Positions 6,041-6,803 of a DNA stretch of 6,803 bases are shown piece after piece (the first letter of the stretch is position 1; every line of letters starts with the position of its first letter). Source of the stretch: Acidobacteriota bacterium (GTDB taxonomy: Bacteria; Acidobacteriota; UBA4820; DSQY01); assembly GCA_022759065.1 (NCBI GenBank), contig JAEMPZ010000260.1, positions 1-6,803 on the forward strand, given 5' to 3'. The notes under the pieces are model-generated. The model saw only the letters and a list, made by a program, of their open reading frames with translations. It was not told the DNA's origin and searched no databases. The translations under genes were made by a program, and so were the position numbers.

Positions 6041-6573
6041 GGCTGCCTCTCTTTCGCGCTGGCAATCGCTTGAATGGGATAGTACCTGAAAAGGACCCGC
6101 CCGTAAATGTCCCGCGAGGAGACCGGCCCGAACGCGCGGCTGTCCTCGCTCGCGCTCAGATTGTCTCCCAGGCAGAAGTAGGAACCTTCGCCCAGCCTTA
6201 TCTTTTCGGGCGAGGGCAACGGCCATGCGCCTTCATCGGATGGCGTGACAACGATCTTACCGTTGATTCGAAGCGCGCCGTCAGCCCCTATTTCCACTAA
6301 ATCGCCCGGCGTCGCGGCCAGCCTCTTTACCAAGTATCGGCCGCTCTGTGGCGACCGCAGGATCACGATATCCCCGCGCTGAAGGCTGGAAAGCCGGTAC
6401 ACAACCCTGTCAACCAAAAGGCAGTCGCGTTCGTTGAGCGTCGGGTACATGCTCCGTCCGGAAACCTGAAAAGGCTGGAACAGGACATGGAGGAAAATAA
6501 ACGCAATAAAGAGGGACAGCGCCACTACCCCAGCGGTTCGAAGCAGATAGCGGAAAAAAAGCCTTGCGGTCAT
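6037..6573 (-). CDS. lepB: Type I signal peptidase
   Basis: This membrane-bound serine protease (peptidase family S26) removes signal peptides from exported proteins. At 178 aa it is a short form. One transmembrane segment lies at about 13-33, after a positively charged N-terminus, with the catalytic domain outside the inner membrane. Catalytic Ser41 sits in SGRSMYPTL and Lys83 in YLVKRLAATPGD. The C-terminal box GDNLSASEDSRAFGPV (136-151) is intact. The ATG at 6573 is preceded by GAGG (6584-6581) with a 7-nt spacer. It is the first gene of the minus-strand operon and overlaps the DUF4388 gene by 4 nt. The secreted protein encoded at the operon's end has a signal peptide that LepB could process. 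Confidence 0.95.
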   Translation of the reverse strand: MTARLFFRYLLRTAGVVALSLFIAFIFLHVLFQPFQVSGRSMYPTLNERDCLLVDRVVYRLSSLQRGDIVILRSPQSGRYLVKRLAATPGDLVEIGADGALRINGKIVVTPSDEGAWPLPSPEKIRLGEGSYFCLGDNLSASEDSRAFGPVSSRDIYGRVLFRYYPIQAIASAKERQP

Positions 6574-6594
6574 CCACGCACCTCTAACGCTGGC

Positions 6595-6623
6595 AGTCTA
6601 TCGCATGCGGCCTTTTCTTACAA
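6595..6623 (-). promoter_or_regulatory. Candidate promoter of the lepB operon
   Basis: On the minus strand TTGTAA (6623-6618), a 17-bp spacer and TAGACT (6600-6595) each match the sigma70 consensus at four of six positions. Transcription would begin near 6588, leaving a short leader of about 15 nt that contains the lepB ribosome-binding site. No other promoter is evident in the downstream gaps of this operon, which are all 18 nt or shorter. Confidence 0.45.
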
Positions 6624-6670
6624 GCGGGTGGCGCCGGACTATCTCCCGCGCCGAAGGGATGGAGCGAAAA

Positions 6671-6774
6671 TAGGTGAGAGAGTTAGAGAGTTAGAAAGTT
6701 AGAAAGTTAGAAAGTTAGAAAGTTAGAGAGTGAGAAAGTGAGAGGGTGAGAAAGTGAGAAAGTGAGAGGGTGAA
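6671..6774. repeat. Purine-rich 8-bp tandem repeat, about 13 units
   Basis: Thirteen octamers lie in exact 8-bp register with consensus A(A/G)(A/G)GT(T/G)AG. Four identical AAAGTTAG units (6695-6726) follow two AGAGTTAG units. From 6727 the units switch to the GTGAG form (AGAGTGAG, AAAGTGAG, AGGGTGAG and so on). The plus strand is almost pure purine apart from T. There are no plausible coding features. It lies about 50 bp upstream of the lepB promoter. Confidence 0.85.
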
Positions 6775-6775
6775 A

Positions 6776-6803
6776 GATGCGCATCAATGCGCGGTAATTG
6801 CAT
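6776..6803. repeat. Palindromic sequence at right edge
   Basis: GATGCGCATC (6776-6785) is a perfect 10-bp palindrome, and GCGCAT-CA-ATGCGC (6779-6792) forms a 6-bp stem with a 2-nt loop. The stretch directly follows the octamer array and is cut by the window edge. It may be the start of a REP-like element similar in shape to the one at the left edge, but its sequence differs. Confidence 0.4.

Noticed and set aside
6041..6226. Longer DUF4388 protein reaching to 6226
   Set aside because: The extra 62 codons lie inside lepB and give an Arg-rich off-frame sequence. The TTG at 6040 has a ribosome-binding site and sits directly before the domain.
6671..6774. CRISPR or iteron-type origin
   Set aside because: There are no spacers, no rep gene and no DnaA-box pattern that I could identify. 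The units are simple purine-rich octamers.

Overview
The window looks like chromosomal DNA from a moderately GC-rich, Gram-negative, probably uncultured bacterium. It carries a PilT-family pilus ATPase, Hfq, MiaA, a type I signal peptidase, a Crp/Fnr regulator and a DUF4388 (PATAN-like) protein. That mix suits Desulfobacterota/Myxococcota-type lineages, Acidobacteriota or a neighbouring candidate phylum. The sequence does not fix the phylum. No rRNA, tRNA, transposase, phage gene or CRISPR array is visible.

Layout: (a) 1-327 is non-coding. It starts with REP-like hairpins at the window edge, followed by four successive short-period degenerate repeats of 7, 9, 8-9 and 8 bp. It ends with a good sigma70-type promoter (TTGTTA-17 bp-TACAAT) whose two boxes lie in the arms of a perfect 7-bp inverted repeat. 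(b) 328-2363, plus strand, holds two overlapping genes: a PilT-like ATPase and a zinc-ribbon/receiver-like protein. A Rho-independent terminator hairpin begins inside the last codons. (c) 2399-6573, minus strand, is a compact six-gene run read leftwards: lepB, DUF4388 gene, miaA, hfq, crp-like gene, secreted hypothetical. Gaps are 18 bases or less and several genes overlap, so it is probably one operon from a promoter at 6595-6623. The two transcription units converge at about 2380. (d) 6671-6803 holds an array of about 13 purine-rich octamers and a small palindrome that reaches the right edge.

The plus-strand pair probably acts in type IV pilus retraction or twitching, with the zinc-ribbon/receiver protein as a candidate regulator or adaptor (inference). 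The minus-strand operon groups protein export (LepB), tRNA modification (MiaA), RNA chaperoning (Hfq) and transcription control (Crp/Fnr). miaA-hfq is a widely conserved pair.

Points most worth a second look: the apparent -1 frameshift at the hfq C-terminus, where the alternative frame gives a coding-like acidic tail ending just before the crp start; the pilT-linked zinc-ribbon/receiver protein; the promoter-embedded inverted repeat; and the mosaic of short-period repeats on both flanks. I did not find a clear-cut new defence or mobile system.
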